Shown piece by piece: positions 1 to 7,478 of a stretch of DNA of 10,671 nucleotides. Each line of letters begins with the position of its first letter. Position 1 is the stretch's first letter. The stretch comes from an uncultured Oscillospiraceae bacterium (GTDB lineage Bacteria; Bacillota; Clostridia; Oscillospirales; Oscillospiraceae): contig CAKTIE010000035.1 in assembly GCA_934565655.1 (NCBI GenBank), positions 1-10,671 of the forward strand. The letters are read 5' to 3'. Made by a program: the position numbers and the translations under genes. The notes under the pieces were generated by a model. It saw nothing but the letters and a program-made list of their open reading frames with translations, was not told the DNA's origin and did not search any database.

Positions 1-74
1 TCGTGCGCCGCGCCAAGCTGTACTATCTGCGTGACCGCGTCGGCAAGGCCGCCAAGATCCGCGAGAAGCTGTAA
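1..74 (+). CDS. rplS: 50S ribosomal protein L19, C-terminal end (partial)
   Basis: Only the last 23 codons and the TAA stop are present; the gene begins upstream of the window. The readable tail contains RRAKLYYLRD and ends in KIREKL, which matches the conserved C-terminus of bacterial L19, a protein at the 30S-50S subunit interface. The position just upstream of rbgA and rnhB is the usual Bacillota order and supports the call. An intrinsic terminator follows about 20 bases after the stop, so the rplS transcript probably ends there. The fragment is short, but the motif and the context agree. Confidence 0.88.
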   Translation, partial: VRRAKLYYLRDRVGKAAKIREKL

Positions 75-90
75 GCGTATTCGATCCAAG

Positions 91-127
91 AAAGACCGCT
101 CACATCTGTGGGCGGTTTTTTCCTTTT
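91..127 (+). terminator. Intrinsic terminator after rplS
   Basis: ACCGCTCACA (95-104) pairs with TGTGGGCGGT (107-116), with one G-U wobble across a ten-base stem. The 105-106 loop is too tight, so the top pair probably opens. A run of six T (116-121) and a further T-rich stretch follow. This is a standard Rho-independent terminator separating rplS from rbgA. Confidence 0.85.
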
Positions 128-152
128 CTTTTCAGGAAAACTGTGGTATAAT
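125..152 (+). promoter_or_regulatory. Extended -10 promoter for the rbgA gene train
   Basis: A perfect TATAAT lies at 147-152 and is preceded by TGG at 144-146, giving a TGnTATAAT extended -10. The -35 region is poor: TTTCTT at 125-130 with a 16-base spacer is the best candidate, which is normal for an extended -10 promoter. Transcription should start near 159, leaving a leader of about 25 bases that holds a GAGGTGA ribosome binding site (172-178). The promoter sits directly after the rplS terminator, partly within its T-rich tail. Confidence 0.78.
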
Positions 153-184
153 AATAACAATTATGAATTGCGAGGTGACACGCC

Positions 185-1054
185 ATGCAGATAGAAGGAT
201 TGAGCTGGTTTCCCGGCCATATGACGAAAACCAAGCGCATGATCACGGCGGAGATCAAGAACATGGACGCGGTGTGCGAGATACTGGACGCCCGCATCCC
301 GCTGTCCAGCCGTAACCCGGACGTGGACGAAATGACGGCGGGAAAGCCCCGCATGGTGGTGCTGAACCGCGTGGATCAGGCCGACCCCAAGGAGACAAAG
401 CGGTGGGCCGCCTATTTCCGGGGAAAGGGCTATGCGGTGCTGGAGGCCAACGCCAAGGGCGGCGCAGGTACGGCGCAGTTTGCCGCCGCCGTCCGTGAGC
501 TTCTGAAGGACAAGCTGGCCGCTTATGCCGAAAAGGGGCAGGTGGGCCGCACCGTCCGCGTGATGGTGCTGGGCATCCCCAACGTGGGCAAATCCACCTT
601 TATCAATAAGGTGGCCCACCGCAAGACCGCCAAGGCGGAGGATCGCCCCGGCGTGACCCGCTCCAAGCAGTGGGTGCCGGTGGATCGCACGCTGGAGCTG
701 CTGGACACCCCTGGCATCCTGTGGCCCAAGTTCGATGACGTAGAGGTTGGCAAGCGCCTTGCCTTTACAGGCGCCATCAAGGATGATGTGATGGATATCG
801 AGGAACTGGCCTGCTATCTGATGGAGTATCTGGGGAGGCACTACGCCGAGATCCTGACCGAACGGTATAAGATCGAGGCAGAAGAAGGCGACACCGGCTA
901 CGACCTGCTGACCAAGGCGGGCCGGAAGCGGGGGTTCCTGATGCGGGGCGCGGAGGTGGACACCGAGCGCATGGCCCGCATCCTGCTGGACGAGTTCCGG
1001 GGCGGCAAGCTGGGCCGCTTCACGCTGGAAACGGTGGAGGAGGTGCAGGGATGA
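185..1054 (+). CDS. rbgA: Ribosome biogenesis GTPase RbgA (YlqF)
   Basis: This 289-residue protein is a circularly permuted GTPase needed for late assembly of the 50S subunit. The G motifs appear in the permuted order G4-G1-G2-G3: NRVD at 61-64, GIPNVGKS at 130-137, PGVTRSKQ around 155-162 and DTPG at 174-177. The N-terminal WFPGHM (8-13) is the family signature; its histidine (H12 here) corresponds to the catalytic His9 known from Bacillus subtilis RbgA. DARIPLSSRNP (35-45) is also typical. The C-terminal third is the RNA-binding helical domain. The ATG at 185 has a good GAGGTGA site six bases upstream. It follows its own extended -10 promoter and overlaps the next gene by ATGA. Length and motifs fit the family fully. 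Confidence 0.96.
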   Translation: MQIEGLSWFPGHMTKTKRMITAEIKNMDAVCEILDARIPLSSRNPDVDEMTAGKPRMVVLNRVDQADPKETKRWAAYFRGKGYAVLEANAKGGAGTAQFAAAVRELLKDKLAAYAEKGQVGRTVRVMVLGIPNVGKSTFINKVAHRKTAKAEDRPGVTRSKQWVPVDRTLELLDTPGILWPKFDDVEVGKRLAFTGAIKDDVMDIEELACYLMEYLGRHYAEILTERYKIEAEEGDTGYDLLTKAGRKRGFLMRGAEVDTERMARILLDEFRGGKLGRFTLETVEEVQG

Positions 1055-1290
1055 ACTGCCCAAGCTGTGGAAAAGAGATGGAGCGGGGAAAGATCATCAC
1101 CTCATACAGCCGGGGTCTGTTTTTCCTGCCGCCGGACGGCGATATCGACGCCATTATCCTGACGAAGAAGTATATCACCCGGCAGAACGGCATCGTGCTG
1201 GACGGCCCCTATAATACCGCTTTCCCCAATGAATCCAGCTTTTCCGCCTGCGTCTGCCGCGACTGCCGCAAGATCACGCTGACCTATTGA
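1051..1290 (+). CDS. Small zinc-ribbon protein, DUF6487-like, unknown function
   Basis: This is a 79-residue protein with a CPSC motif at residues 3-6 and a CVCRDC motif at 67-72, so four cysteines (C3, C6, C69, C72) can form one zinc ribbon around a central beta-rich segment with few charged residues. It resembles the small PF20097/DUF6487-type proteins of clostridia, whose function I do not know; the family name is from memory. The ATG overlaps the rbgA stop as ATGA, and a strong AGGAGGT (1038-1044) lies six bases upstream, so translation is probably coupled to rbgA. rnhB begins 11 bases after its stop. There is no signal peptide or membrane segment. The overlap, the strong ribosome binding site and the paired CxxC motifs make it a real gene. 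Confidence 0.85.
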   Translation: MNCPSCGKEMERGKIITSYSRGLFFLPPDGDIDAIILTKKYITRQNGIVLDGPYNTAFPNESSFSACVCRDCRKITLTY

Positions 1291-1301
1291 AAGGAGCGCC
1301 T

Positions 1302-1922
1302 ATGGAGCTTTGGACATACGAACAGGAGGCCTGGGCCCAGGGCTGCGAGACGGTCTGCGGCGTGGACGAGGCCGGTGCGGGGCCGCTGATGGGCCCGGTA
1401 TACGCGGCGGCGGTGATCCTGCCCCGTGAGTGCGTGATCGAGGGCCTGAACGATTCCAAAAAGCTGACGGAAAAGAAGCGGGAAGCGCTGTACGACGTGA
1501 TTACCGCCACGGCGCTTGCCTGGTCGGTGGCCAGTGTCAGCGCCGCGGAGATCGACGCCACCGACATTCTCTCCGCCCGGATGAAGGCCATGCAGCTGGC
1601 CATCGACGGACTGTCCCTGAAGCCGGACATGTCCCTGATCGACGGCAACCGTGACCACGGACAGCACGCCGCCATCACCGTGCCCCACCGCTGCATCGTG
1701 GAGGGAGACGGCCATTCCGCCTCCATCGCGGCGGCTTCTATTCTGGCAAAGGTCAGCCGTGACCGGTATGTGACCGACGTGCTGGATAAGGCATATCCCC
1801 AGTATCAGTTCGCCAGGCACAAGGGCTACGGTACGAAACTGCACTATGCCATGCTGGATGAGTACGGCCCCTGTCCCGAGCACCGCATGACCTTTCTGAA
1901 AAAATGGGAGGCCAGACGGTGA
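1302..1922 (+). CDS. rnhB: Ribonuclease HII
   Basis: This 206-residue enzyme cuts RNA in RNA-DNA hybrids and removes single ribonucleotides misinserted in DNA. The four acidic metal ligands of the family are all visible: D22 and E23 in VDEAG, D114 in LIDGN and D136 in VEGDG, followed by the conserved SIAAASILAKVSRDR (141-155). Other signatures are LNDSKKLTEKKR (49-60) and the C-terminal HKGYGTKLHY and GPCPEHR. The ATG at 1302 is chosen because AAGGAG (1291-1296) is five bases upstream; an in-frame ATG at 1287 overlaps the previous gene and has no such site. One oddity is that the GRG motif after the catalytic DE reads GAG (25-27). It overlaps yraN by GTGA. Confidence 0.95.
   Translation: MELWTYEQEAWAQGCETVCGVDEAGAGPLMGPVYAAAVILPRECVIEGLNDSKKLTEKKREALYDVITATALAWSVASVSAAEIDATDILSARMKAMQLAIDGLSLKPDMSLIDGNRDHGQHAAITVPHRCIVEGDGHSASIAAASILAKVSRDRYVTDVLDKAYPQYQFARHKGYGTKLHYAMLDEYGPCPEHRMTFLKKWEARR
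1906..1911 (+). promoter_or_regulatory. Ribosome binding site that sets the yraN GTG start
   Basis: GGGAGG at 1906-1911 lies seven bases before a GTG at 1919. It overlaps the upstream in-frame ATG at 1904, so it cannot serve that ATG. The GTG also forms a GTGA overlap with the rnhB stop, the usual arrangement for coupled genes. Confidence 0.7.
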
Positions 1923-2272
1923 GCCGGGCGGAGGGCATGCAGGGCGAAGCCATGGTGGCCCGCTATCTGCGGGAGAACGGGTACAGGCTGGCGGCCCACG
2001 GCTACCGCAGCCGCTACGGTGAGATCGACCTGATCGCTTGGGACGGCGACGTACTGTGCTTTGTGGAGGTCAAGACCCGCACCAATGTGGACATGGCGCT
2101 GCCCCGTGAGTATGTGACGGCGCAGAAGCAGAACAGGCTGCGCAAGACCGCTATGATGTATCTGGCGGAGAAGCGGCTGGACTGCTGCGCCCGGTTCGAC
2201 GTGGCGGAGGTCTATGCCGAGCACGGCTTTGACGAGGCCCGCATAGAATACATCAAAAATGCTTTTCAATAA
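1919..2272 (+). CDS. yraN: YraN family (UPF0102) nuclease-like protein
   Basis: With the GTG start this protein has 117 residues, the normal size of the YraN/UPF0102 family. The PD-(D/E)xK-like core is visible: E10 in QGEA, D37 in YGEIDLIA (33-40), and E50 and K52 in FVEVKTR (48-54). PREYVTAQKQNRLRKTA (62-78) matches the family's conserved helix after the core. These residues suggest a Holliday-junction-resolvase-like nuclease fold, but the cellular role of the family is not settled. The start at 1919 is preferred over ATG 1904 because of the GGGAGG spacing and the GTGA overlap with rnhB. The stop lies inside the first copy of a 28-base tandem repeat, so the last codons are within duplicated DNA. 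Confidence 0.9.
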   Translation: MSRAEGMQGEAMVARYLRENGYRLAAHGYRSRYGEIDLIAWDGDVLCFVEVKTRTNVDMALPREYVTAQKQNRLRKTAMMYLAEKRLDCCARFDVAEVYAEHGFDEARIEYIKNAFQ

Positions 2273-2310
2273 GGAGATTAACAAAAATGCTTTTCAATAA
2301 GGAGATTAAC
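2254..2310 (+). repeat. Perfect 28-base tandem duplication at the yraN-dipeptidase junction
   Basis: Bases 2254-2281 are repeated exactly at 2282-2309, and one further base (2310) continues the match; the flanking bases differ. Each unit contains ATGCTTTTCAAT and AAGGAG. The first copy encodes the last residues and stop of YraN. The second copy lies between the genes and carries the ribosome binding site of the next gene. Because 28 is not a multiple of three, the second copy reads in a different frame relative to yraN and creates an in-frame upstream ATG (2287) for the dipeptidase. Confidence 0.97.
2299..2304 (+). promoter_or_regulatory. Ribosome binding site of the dipeptidase gene (duplicated)
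   Basis: AAGGAG at 2299-2304 lies nine bases before ATG 2314. An identical AAGGAG at 2271-2276, in the first repeat copy, lies ten bases before ATG 2287. Both ATGs are in the same frame, so two starts nine codons apart are possible. The downstream one gives the family-typical N-terminus. Confidence 0.65.
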
Positions 2311-2313
2311 GCG

Positions 2314-3294
2314 ATGATATCCTATTTTGACGCCCATTGTGATACCGTTTACCGCTACATGGAGACCGGTGAGGCTTCCGCCTTGGAGTACGGCGAGAGT
2401 CGGGAGGAACAGCGCCGCTATTATGCAGCCTCCGGTCATCTGCGGAAGAACGGCGGCCATATCGATCTGGAGCGGGGACGGCAGTTCCGCCGCTGCGCCC
2501 AGTTCTTCGCCCTGTTCCACGATGCGGCGGAAGCTCCGGCTGACGGCATGTGGGCCCAGTGCCAGCGGATGCACGACTTCTTCCTGCGGGAGATGGCGGA
2601 TAACGCCGACATCGCACGCCACTGCCGCACCGGCGCGGAGGTGGATGAAGCGGTGGCCCAGGGCAAGGTGGCCGCGCTGCTGAGCATCGAGGGCGCCGAC
2701 CTCATCGACTGTGACGTACATAGGATTGAAACGGTGGCCGGTTGGGGCGTGCGGCTCCTGAACCCGGTGTGGAACCGGGCCAATGTGCTGTCCGGCACCA
2801 ATGCCGAGGAGCCGGAGCGTGGCCTGTCCGCGGAGGGACGAGACTTCATCCGCGTGATGGAGGAGTACGGCATCTATCCCGACGTGTCCCACCTGTCCGA
2901 CGCGGGCTTCTGGGATCTTGTCCGTATGGCGCGGCGGCCCATCATCGCGTCCCATTCCAACGCACGGGCCATCTGTCCCCATCGCCGCAACCTGACGGAC
3001 GACCAGTTCCGGGCGATCCGTGACCTGGGCGGCGTGGTAGGACTGAACCTCTATCTGCATTTTGTGGGTGAGCCCACCATGGACGCGCTGGTGGCCCATG
3101 TGGAGCATTTTCTGGCGCTGGGCGGAGAGAAAACGCTGTGTCTGGGCGGCGATATGGACGGCTGCGAGGCGCTGGCGGGCGGCATGACCGGCATGCAGGA
3201 TATGCCGAAGCTGTACGACGCGCTGAAAGCACGGGGCTATGGCGAGCCGCTGCTGGAGGATATTTTCTGGAACAATCTGCGCCGCCTGATCTGA
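2314..3294 (+). CDS. Membrane dipeptidase-like metallohydrolase, peptidase M19
   Basis: This 326-residue protein has the full set of M19 (renal dipeptidase-like) metal ligands: H8 and D10 in DAHCD, E126 in SIEGAD as the bridging acid, H193 in DVSHLSD and H214 in ASHSN. GGDMDG (278-283) replaces the common GSDFDG and keeps the catalytic-region aspartates. M19 enzymes cleave dipeptides, including some with D-residues, using two zinc ions. No signal peptide or membrane segment is seen, so the bacterial protein is probably cytoplasmic and may recycle peptides. ATG 2314 is chosen because the fold begins at once with ISYFDAHCDT; a start at 2287 would add nine residues encoded by duplicated DNA. It lies 41 bases after yraN and 16 bases before the phosphoesterase gene. 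The exact substrate is unknown. Confidence 0.9.
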   Translation: MISYFDAHCDTVYRYMETGEASALEYGESREEQRRYYAASGHLRKNGGHIDLERGRQFRRCAQFFALFHDAAEAPADGMWAQCQRMHDFFLREMADNADIARHCRTGAEVDEAVAQGKVAALLSIEGADLIDCDVHRIETVAGWGVRLLNPVWNRANVLSGTNAEEPERGLSAEGRDFIRVMEEYGIYPDVSHLSDAGFWDLVRMARRPIIASHSNARAICPHRRNLTDDQFRAIRDLGGVVGLNLYLHFVGEPTMDALVAHVEHFLALGGEKTLCLGGDMDGCEALAGGMTGMQDMPKLYDALKARGYGEPLLEDIFWNNLRRLI

Positions 3295-3310
3295 CGGGAA
3301 GGAGGGATTT

Positions 3311-4000
3311 ATGGCACTGTACGCAATAGGTGATCTGCATTTGTCCTTGAACTCGGACAAGTCTATGGATATTTTCGGTGATGGCTGGCATGATTATGTC
3401 AACCGCATCCGGGAAGGCTTCGCGCCGCTGCATGACGACGATGTGACGGTGCTGTGCGGCGATCTCAGCTGGGGCATGAGTCTGGAGGAGTCGCTGCTGG
3501 ATTTCCGGTTCATCAACGCCCTGCCGGGGAAGAAGATCCTTTTGAAGGGGAACCACGACTACTGGTGGAACACCGCCGCCAAGATGAAGCGTTTTTTCGC
3601 CGACAACAGGCTGGACACCTTCGAGATCCTGCACAACAACTGCCTTTCCTACAACGATATCGCCCTGTGCGGCACACGGGGCTGGTTCTATGAGCTGGAC
3701 AATCAGGGCACCCACAATGAAAAGGTGCTCCTGCGGGAGATAGGGCGTCTTGAGACCTCGCTGAAGGAGGCGGGGGATCGGGAGAAGCTGTGTTTTCTCC
3801 ACTATCCGCCCATCTATCAGGGCTATGAGTGCCCGGAGATCCTGCGGCTTTTGAAGGAATATGAGGTAAAGGCCTGCTATTACGGCCATCTGCATGGCGC
3901 TTCCCGCCGGCGCGCCATCGAAGGAACGCGCAGCGGCACCCTGTTTTCGCTGGTGGCCGGTGATTTTCTGGGGTTTATTCCTAAAAAAATTTGCGAATAA
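3311..4000 (+). CDS. Predicted calcineurin-like metallophosphoesterase
   Basis: The 229-residue protein carries the complete metallophosphoesterase motif series: GDLH with D8 and H10, GDLSWG with D51, GNHDYWW with N81 and H82, HYPP with H164, and GHLHG with H193 and H195. These residues bind the two metal ions in this superfamily. It resembles the COG1768 group of predicted phosphohydrolases, with a conserved GTRGWFYE (121-128) segment. The substrate is not known. AAGGAGG (3299-3305) five bases upstream fixes the ATG. It closes the train that starts at rbgA, with no strong terminator after it. The last codons are noticeably richer in A and T than the rest of the gene. Confidence 0.9.
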   Translation: MALYAIGDLHLSLNSDKSMDIFGDGWHDYVNRIREGFAPLHDDDVTVLCGDLSWGMSLEESLLDFRFINALPGKKILLKGNHDYWWNTAAKMKRFFADNRLDTFEILHNNCLSYNDIALCGTRGWFYELDNQGTHNEKVLLREIGRLETSLKEAGDREKLCFLHYPPIYQGYECPEILRLLKEYEVKACYYGHLHGASRRRAIEGTRSGTLFSLVAGDFLGFIPKKICE

Positions 4001-4112
4001 TGCAAAAAGGTATGGAAATTCCATTTGTTTTCTGATATCATATAAACTTGGCTTGACAATAATGTATTCTTATGTCATCAAAATATAGACGTAAACTGGA
4101 GGAAAAGCAACA
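4001..4112 (+). promoter_or_regulatory. AT-rich leader and putative promoter of tig
   Basis: This 112-base gap is clearly AT-richer than its surroundings. It holds a perfect TTGACA (4053-4058). The best-spaced -10 is CATCAA (4076-4081, 17-base spacer), which is weak, so the exact start is uncertain. A TATAAA (4041-4046) could belong to a second promoter but has no good -35. A 13-base perfect palindrome built on ATGGAA/TTCCAT (4012-4024) lies upstream. GGAGG (4098-4102), ten bases before the ATG, is the ribosome binding site of tig. No convincing terminator for the upstream gene is seen. Confidence 0.55.
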
Positions 4113-5441
4113 ATGACTGTCAAGAGCTGTGAAAAACTGGAGAAGAGCAAGGTCGCTCTGACCATCGAGGTGGGCGCCGAGGAGTTCGAGGCCGCCGTCA
4201 ACAAGGCGTATCTGAAGATGCGCGGCAAGATGAATATTCCCGGCTTCCGTCCCGGCAAGGCTCCCCGCAAGATGATCGAGAGCATGTACGGCGCCGAGGT
4301 CTTTTATGAGGAAGCCGTCAACGCCATTCTGCCCGACGCTTACGAGAGCGCCGTGGGCGAGCAGAAGCTGGAGGTCGTTGGCTATCCCCAGGTGGAGATC
4401 GAGAGCGTGGGCAAGGAAGGCGCGACCTTCAAGTGCACCGTCGCCGTGTATCCCGAGGTGGAGCTGGGCCAGTACAAGGGCCTGGAGGCCGTGAAGGCTG
4501 AGGTCAAGGTCATGGCCGCCGATGTGAACGCCCGCCTGAAGGAGATGGCCGACCGCAACAGCCGTCTGGTGGCCGTGGAGCGCGCCGTTAAGAAGGGCGA
4601 TACCGCCAACATCGACTTCGAGGGCTTTGACCAGGGCGTCGCCTTCGACGGCGGCAAGGGCGAGGCCTTTGATCTGGAGATCGGCTCCGGCAGCTTCGTT
4701 CCCGGCTTCGAGGATCAGCTCATCGGCATGAAGGCCGGCGAGGAGAAGGACATCGACATCACCTTCCCCGAGAACTATACCCCCGAGCTGGCCGGCAAGC
4801 CCGTGGTGTTCCACGTCAAGGTCAACGAGGTCAAGGTCAAGGAGCTGCCCGCCATCGACGACGAGTTTGCCAAGGACGTGTCCGAGTTCGACACCCTGAA
4901 GGAGCTGAAGGCCGACATCAAGAAGAAGATGACCGAGGAGCGCACCACCGCTGCCCAGCACGCCTTTGAGGATGTGCTGATGACCAAGGTGGCCGAGGGC
5001 ATCAAGGCTGACATCCCCGACGAGATGATCGAGCTGCAGGCCCACCAGATGCTGGAGGGCTTCAAGCAGCAGCTGGCCTCCCAGGGCATCCCCTTCGATC
5101 AGTACACCAAGATGACCGGCATGAACGAGGAACAGATCATCATGGACGCCAAGGAGCCCGCCGCCAATCAGGTGAGAATGGATCTGGCCATCCGCGCCAT
5201 CATCAAGGCTGAGGGTCTGGAGGTCTCCGACGAGGAAGTGGAGAACGAGATGAAGACCGTGGCCGAGAAGTACGGCATGGATCTGGAGACTGTCAAGAAG
5301 TACCTGCGCGCCGATGACGTGAAGGAGCAGGTCATGCGCGAGAAGGTCATCAAGGTCGTGGCGGATTCCGCCATCGCGGTTGCCCCCGAGGTCAAGGAAG
5401 AGGAGACCAAGACCGAGGAAGACGAAGAGAAGAAAGACTAA
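4113..5441 (+). CDS. tig: Trigger factor, ribosome-bound chaperone and prolyl isomerase
   Basis: Trigger factor binds near the peptide exit tunnel, meets nascent chains first and has prolyl isomerase activity. The 442-residue protein shows the three expected parts. The N-terminal ribosome-binding domain (about 1-115) contains GFRPGKAP (44-51), the signature that docks on protein L23. An FKBP-type isomerase domain (about 160-245) contains GDTANIDFEG, IGSGSFVPGFEDQLIGM (190-206) and FPENY. The C-terminal helical chaperone arms run from about 246 to 425. The last residues are a charged E/K tail. Codon use is strongly biased to C- and G-ending codons (GCC, AAG, GAG, CTG), consistent with high expression. 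The start at 4113 has a GGAGG site. clpP follows after 56 bases. Confidence 0.96.
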   Translation: MTVKSCEKLEKSKVALTIEVGAEEFEAAVNKAYLKMRGKMNIPGFRPGKAPRKMIESMYGAEVFYEEAVNAILPDAYESAVGEQKLEVVGYPQVEIESVGKEGATFKCTVAVYPEVELGQYKGLEAVKAEVKVMAADVNARLKEMADRNSRLVAVERAVKKGDTANIDFEGFDQGVAFDGGKGEAFDLEIGSGSFVPGFEDQLIGMKAGEEKDIDITFPENYTPELAGKPVVFHVKVNEVKVKELPAIDDEFAKDVSEFDTLKELKADIKKKMTEERTTAAQHAFEDVLMTKVAEGIKADIPDEMIELQAHQMLEGFKQQLASQGIPFDQYTKMTGMNEEQIIMDAKEPAANQVRMDLAIRAIIKAEGLEVSDEEVENEMKTVAEKYGMDLETVKKYLRADDVKEQVMREKVIKVVADSAIAVAPEVKEEETKTEEDEEKKD

Positions 5442-5464
5442 ATCACATATCAGGGTGGGTATAC

Positions 5465-5481
5465 TTTGACTATCTTTCGTA
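5465..5481 (-). promoter_or_regulatory. Possible degenerate CtsR operator upstream of clpP
   Basis: Read on the minus strand this is TACGAAAGATAGTCAAA. The CtsR consensus is a direct heptad repeat, RGTCAAA-NAN-RGTCAAA. The second heptad (AGTCAAA) and the central A match fully, while the first heptad keeps only its last three A, giving 11 of 15 defined positions. The site ends two bases before the clpP ribosome binding site GGAGGT (5484-5489). CtsR control of clpP is well known in Bacillota, but no ctsR gene is visible here and a half-site can occur by chance. Confidence 0.3.
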
Positions 5482-5497
5482 ACGGAGGTATTTTACA

Positions 5498-6079
5498 ATG
5501 AGTTTGGTTCCCTATGTTGTTGAGCAGACCAACCGCGGCGAGCGGTCCTATGATATCTTTTCCCGTCTGCTGAATGACCGCATTATCTTCCTGGGCGAAG
5601 AAGTGAATGATACCACCGCCAGCCTGGTCGTGGCCCAGCTGCTGTATCTGGAGGCACAGGATCCTGACAAGGATATCCAGATGTATATCAACAGCCCCGG
5701 CGGCAGCGTAACGGCCGGTATGGCAATCTATGACACCATGCAGTACATCAAGTGCGATGTATCCACCATCTGCATCGGCATGGCCGCCAGCATGGGCGCG
5801 TTCCTGCTGTCCTGCGGCGCCAAGGGCAAGCGCATCGCGCTGCCCAATGCCGAGGTGATGATCCACCAGCCCTCCGCCGGTACCCAGGGTAAGGTCACCG
5901 ATATGGAGATCGACGTGGAGCACTTCCTGAAGATCAAGCAGCGTATCAACAAGATCCTTGCCGAGAATACCGGCAAGACGCCGGAGCGGATCAAGGCCGA
6001 CTCCGAGCGGGATAACTGGATGATCGCGGAGGAAGCACGGGAATACGGTTTGGTGGACAAGGTAATCTACAAGCGCTGA
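5498..6079 (+). CDS. clpP: ATP-dependent Clp protease proteolytic subunit ClpP
   Basis: This 193-residue serine protease forms the fourteen-subunit chamber that degrades proteins fed by ClpX or other Clp ATPases. The catalytic triad is intact: S98 in [10 protein letters not shown]123 in MIHQP and D172 in SERDNWM, at the same numbers as in Bacillus subtilis Clp[19 protein letters not shown] (64-81) forms the oxyanion-side strand and helix. The handle region holds [18 protein letters not shown]. The short N-terminus [11 protein letters not shown] is the usual axial-loop start. GGAGGT lies eight bases upstream of the ATG. It lies 56 bases after tig and 12 bases before clpX, so ClpP and its ATPase partner are almost certainly co-expressed. 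Confidence 0.97.
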   Translation: MSLVPYVVEQTNRGERSYDIFSRLLNDRIIFLGEEVNDTTASLVVAQLLYLEAQDPDKDIQMYINSPGGSVTAGMAIYDTMQYIKCDVSTICIGMAASMGAFLLSCGAKGKRIALPNAEVMIHQPSAGTQGKVTDMEIDVEHFLKIKQRINKILAENTGKTPERIKADSERDNWMIAEEAREYGLVDKVIYKR

Positions 6080-6091
6080 GTGAGGTAGCAT

Positions 6092-7390
<1,299 letters not shown>

Positions 7391-7398
7391 AGTGTGAA

Positions 7399-7436
7399 CA
7401 GGGGAGAGGCAGACGCCTCTCCCCCTGCGCTTTTTT
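7399..7436 (+). terminator. Strong intrinsic terminator between clpX and lon
   Basis: GGGGAGAGGC (7401-7410) pairs perfectly with GCCTCTCCCC (7415-7424) around the loop AGAC. CA/TG at the base adds two pairs past one bulged C. Six T (7431-7436) follow closely. It lies nine bases after the clpX stop and 42 bases before the lon start, so it should end or strongly reduce transcription coming from tig-clpP-clpX. Confidence 0.9.
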
Positions 7437-7462
7437 CCGGCAACGGAAACACGATTCCCCGG
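7434..7462 (+). promoter_or_regulatory. Alternative hairpins downstream of the clpX terminator
   Basis: TTTCCG (7434-7439) pairs with CGGAAA (7444-7449) around a GCAA tetraloop, using the last T of the terminator's T tract. A competing fold pairs CCGG (7437-7440) with CCGG (7459-7462) and GGAA (7445-7448) with TTCC (7455-7458). The two cannot form together. This may be a read-through control element for lon or a chance structure. Confidence 0.35.
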
Positions 7463-7463
7463 C

Positions 7464-7477
7464 AAAGGAGAACCTTT
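7464..7477 (+). promoter_or_regulatory. Small hairpin covering part of the lon ribosome binding site
   Basis: AAAGG (7464-7468) pairs with CCTTT (7473-7477) around the loop AGAA, so part of the AAGGAG site (7465-7470), eight bases before ATG 7479, lies in a five-pair stem that ends two bases before the start codon. Such a weak stem could melt with heat, as in RNA thermometers, but five pairs may also be chance. Confidence 0.35.
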
Positions 7478-7478
7478 T

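Noticed and set aside
2287..2313. Longer dipeptidase start at ATG 2287 as the main start
   Set aside because: It is encoded by the duplicated 28-base unit and adds nine residues not expected before the M19 fold. It is kept only as a possible second start.
3990..4006. TTTGC/GCAAA hairpin at the stop of the phosphoesterase gene as a terminator
   Set aside because: The stem has only five AT-rich pairs and no T tract follows, so it is too weak to call.
2278..5045. Long minus-strand frames opposite the dipeptidase, phosphoesterase and tig genes
   Set aside because: Same antisense shadow effect. There are no ribosome binding sites, the composition is compositionally biased, and the plus-strand genes are certain.
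5466..5494. TTGACT and TATTTT with a 17-base spacer as a clpP promoter
   Set aside because: Transcription would begin at or inside the clpP start codon and lose the ribosome binding site, so this pairing is not plausible.
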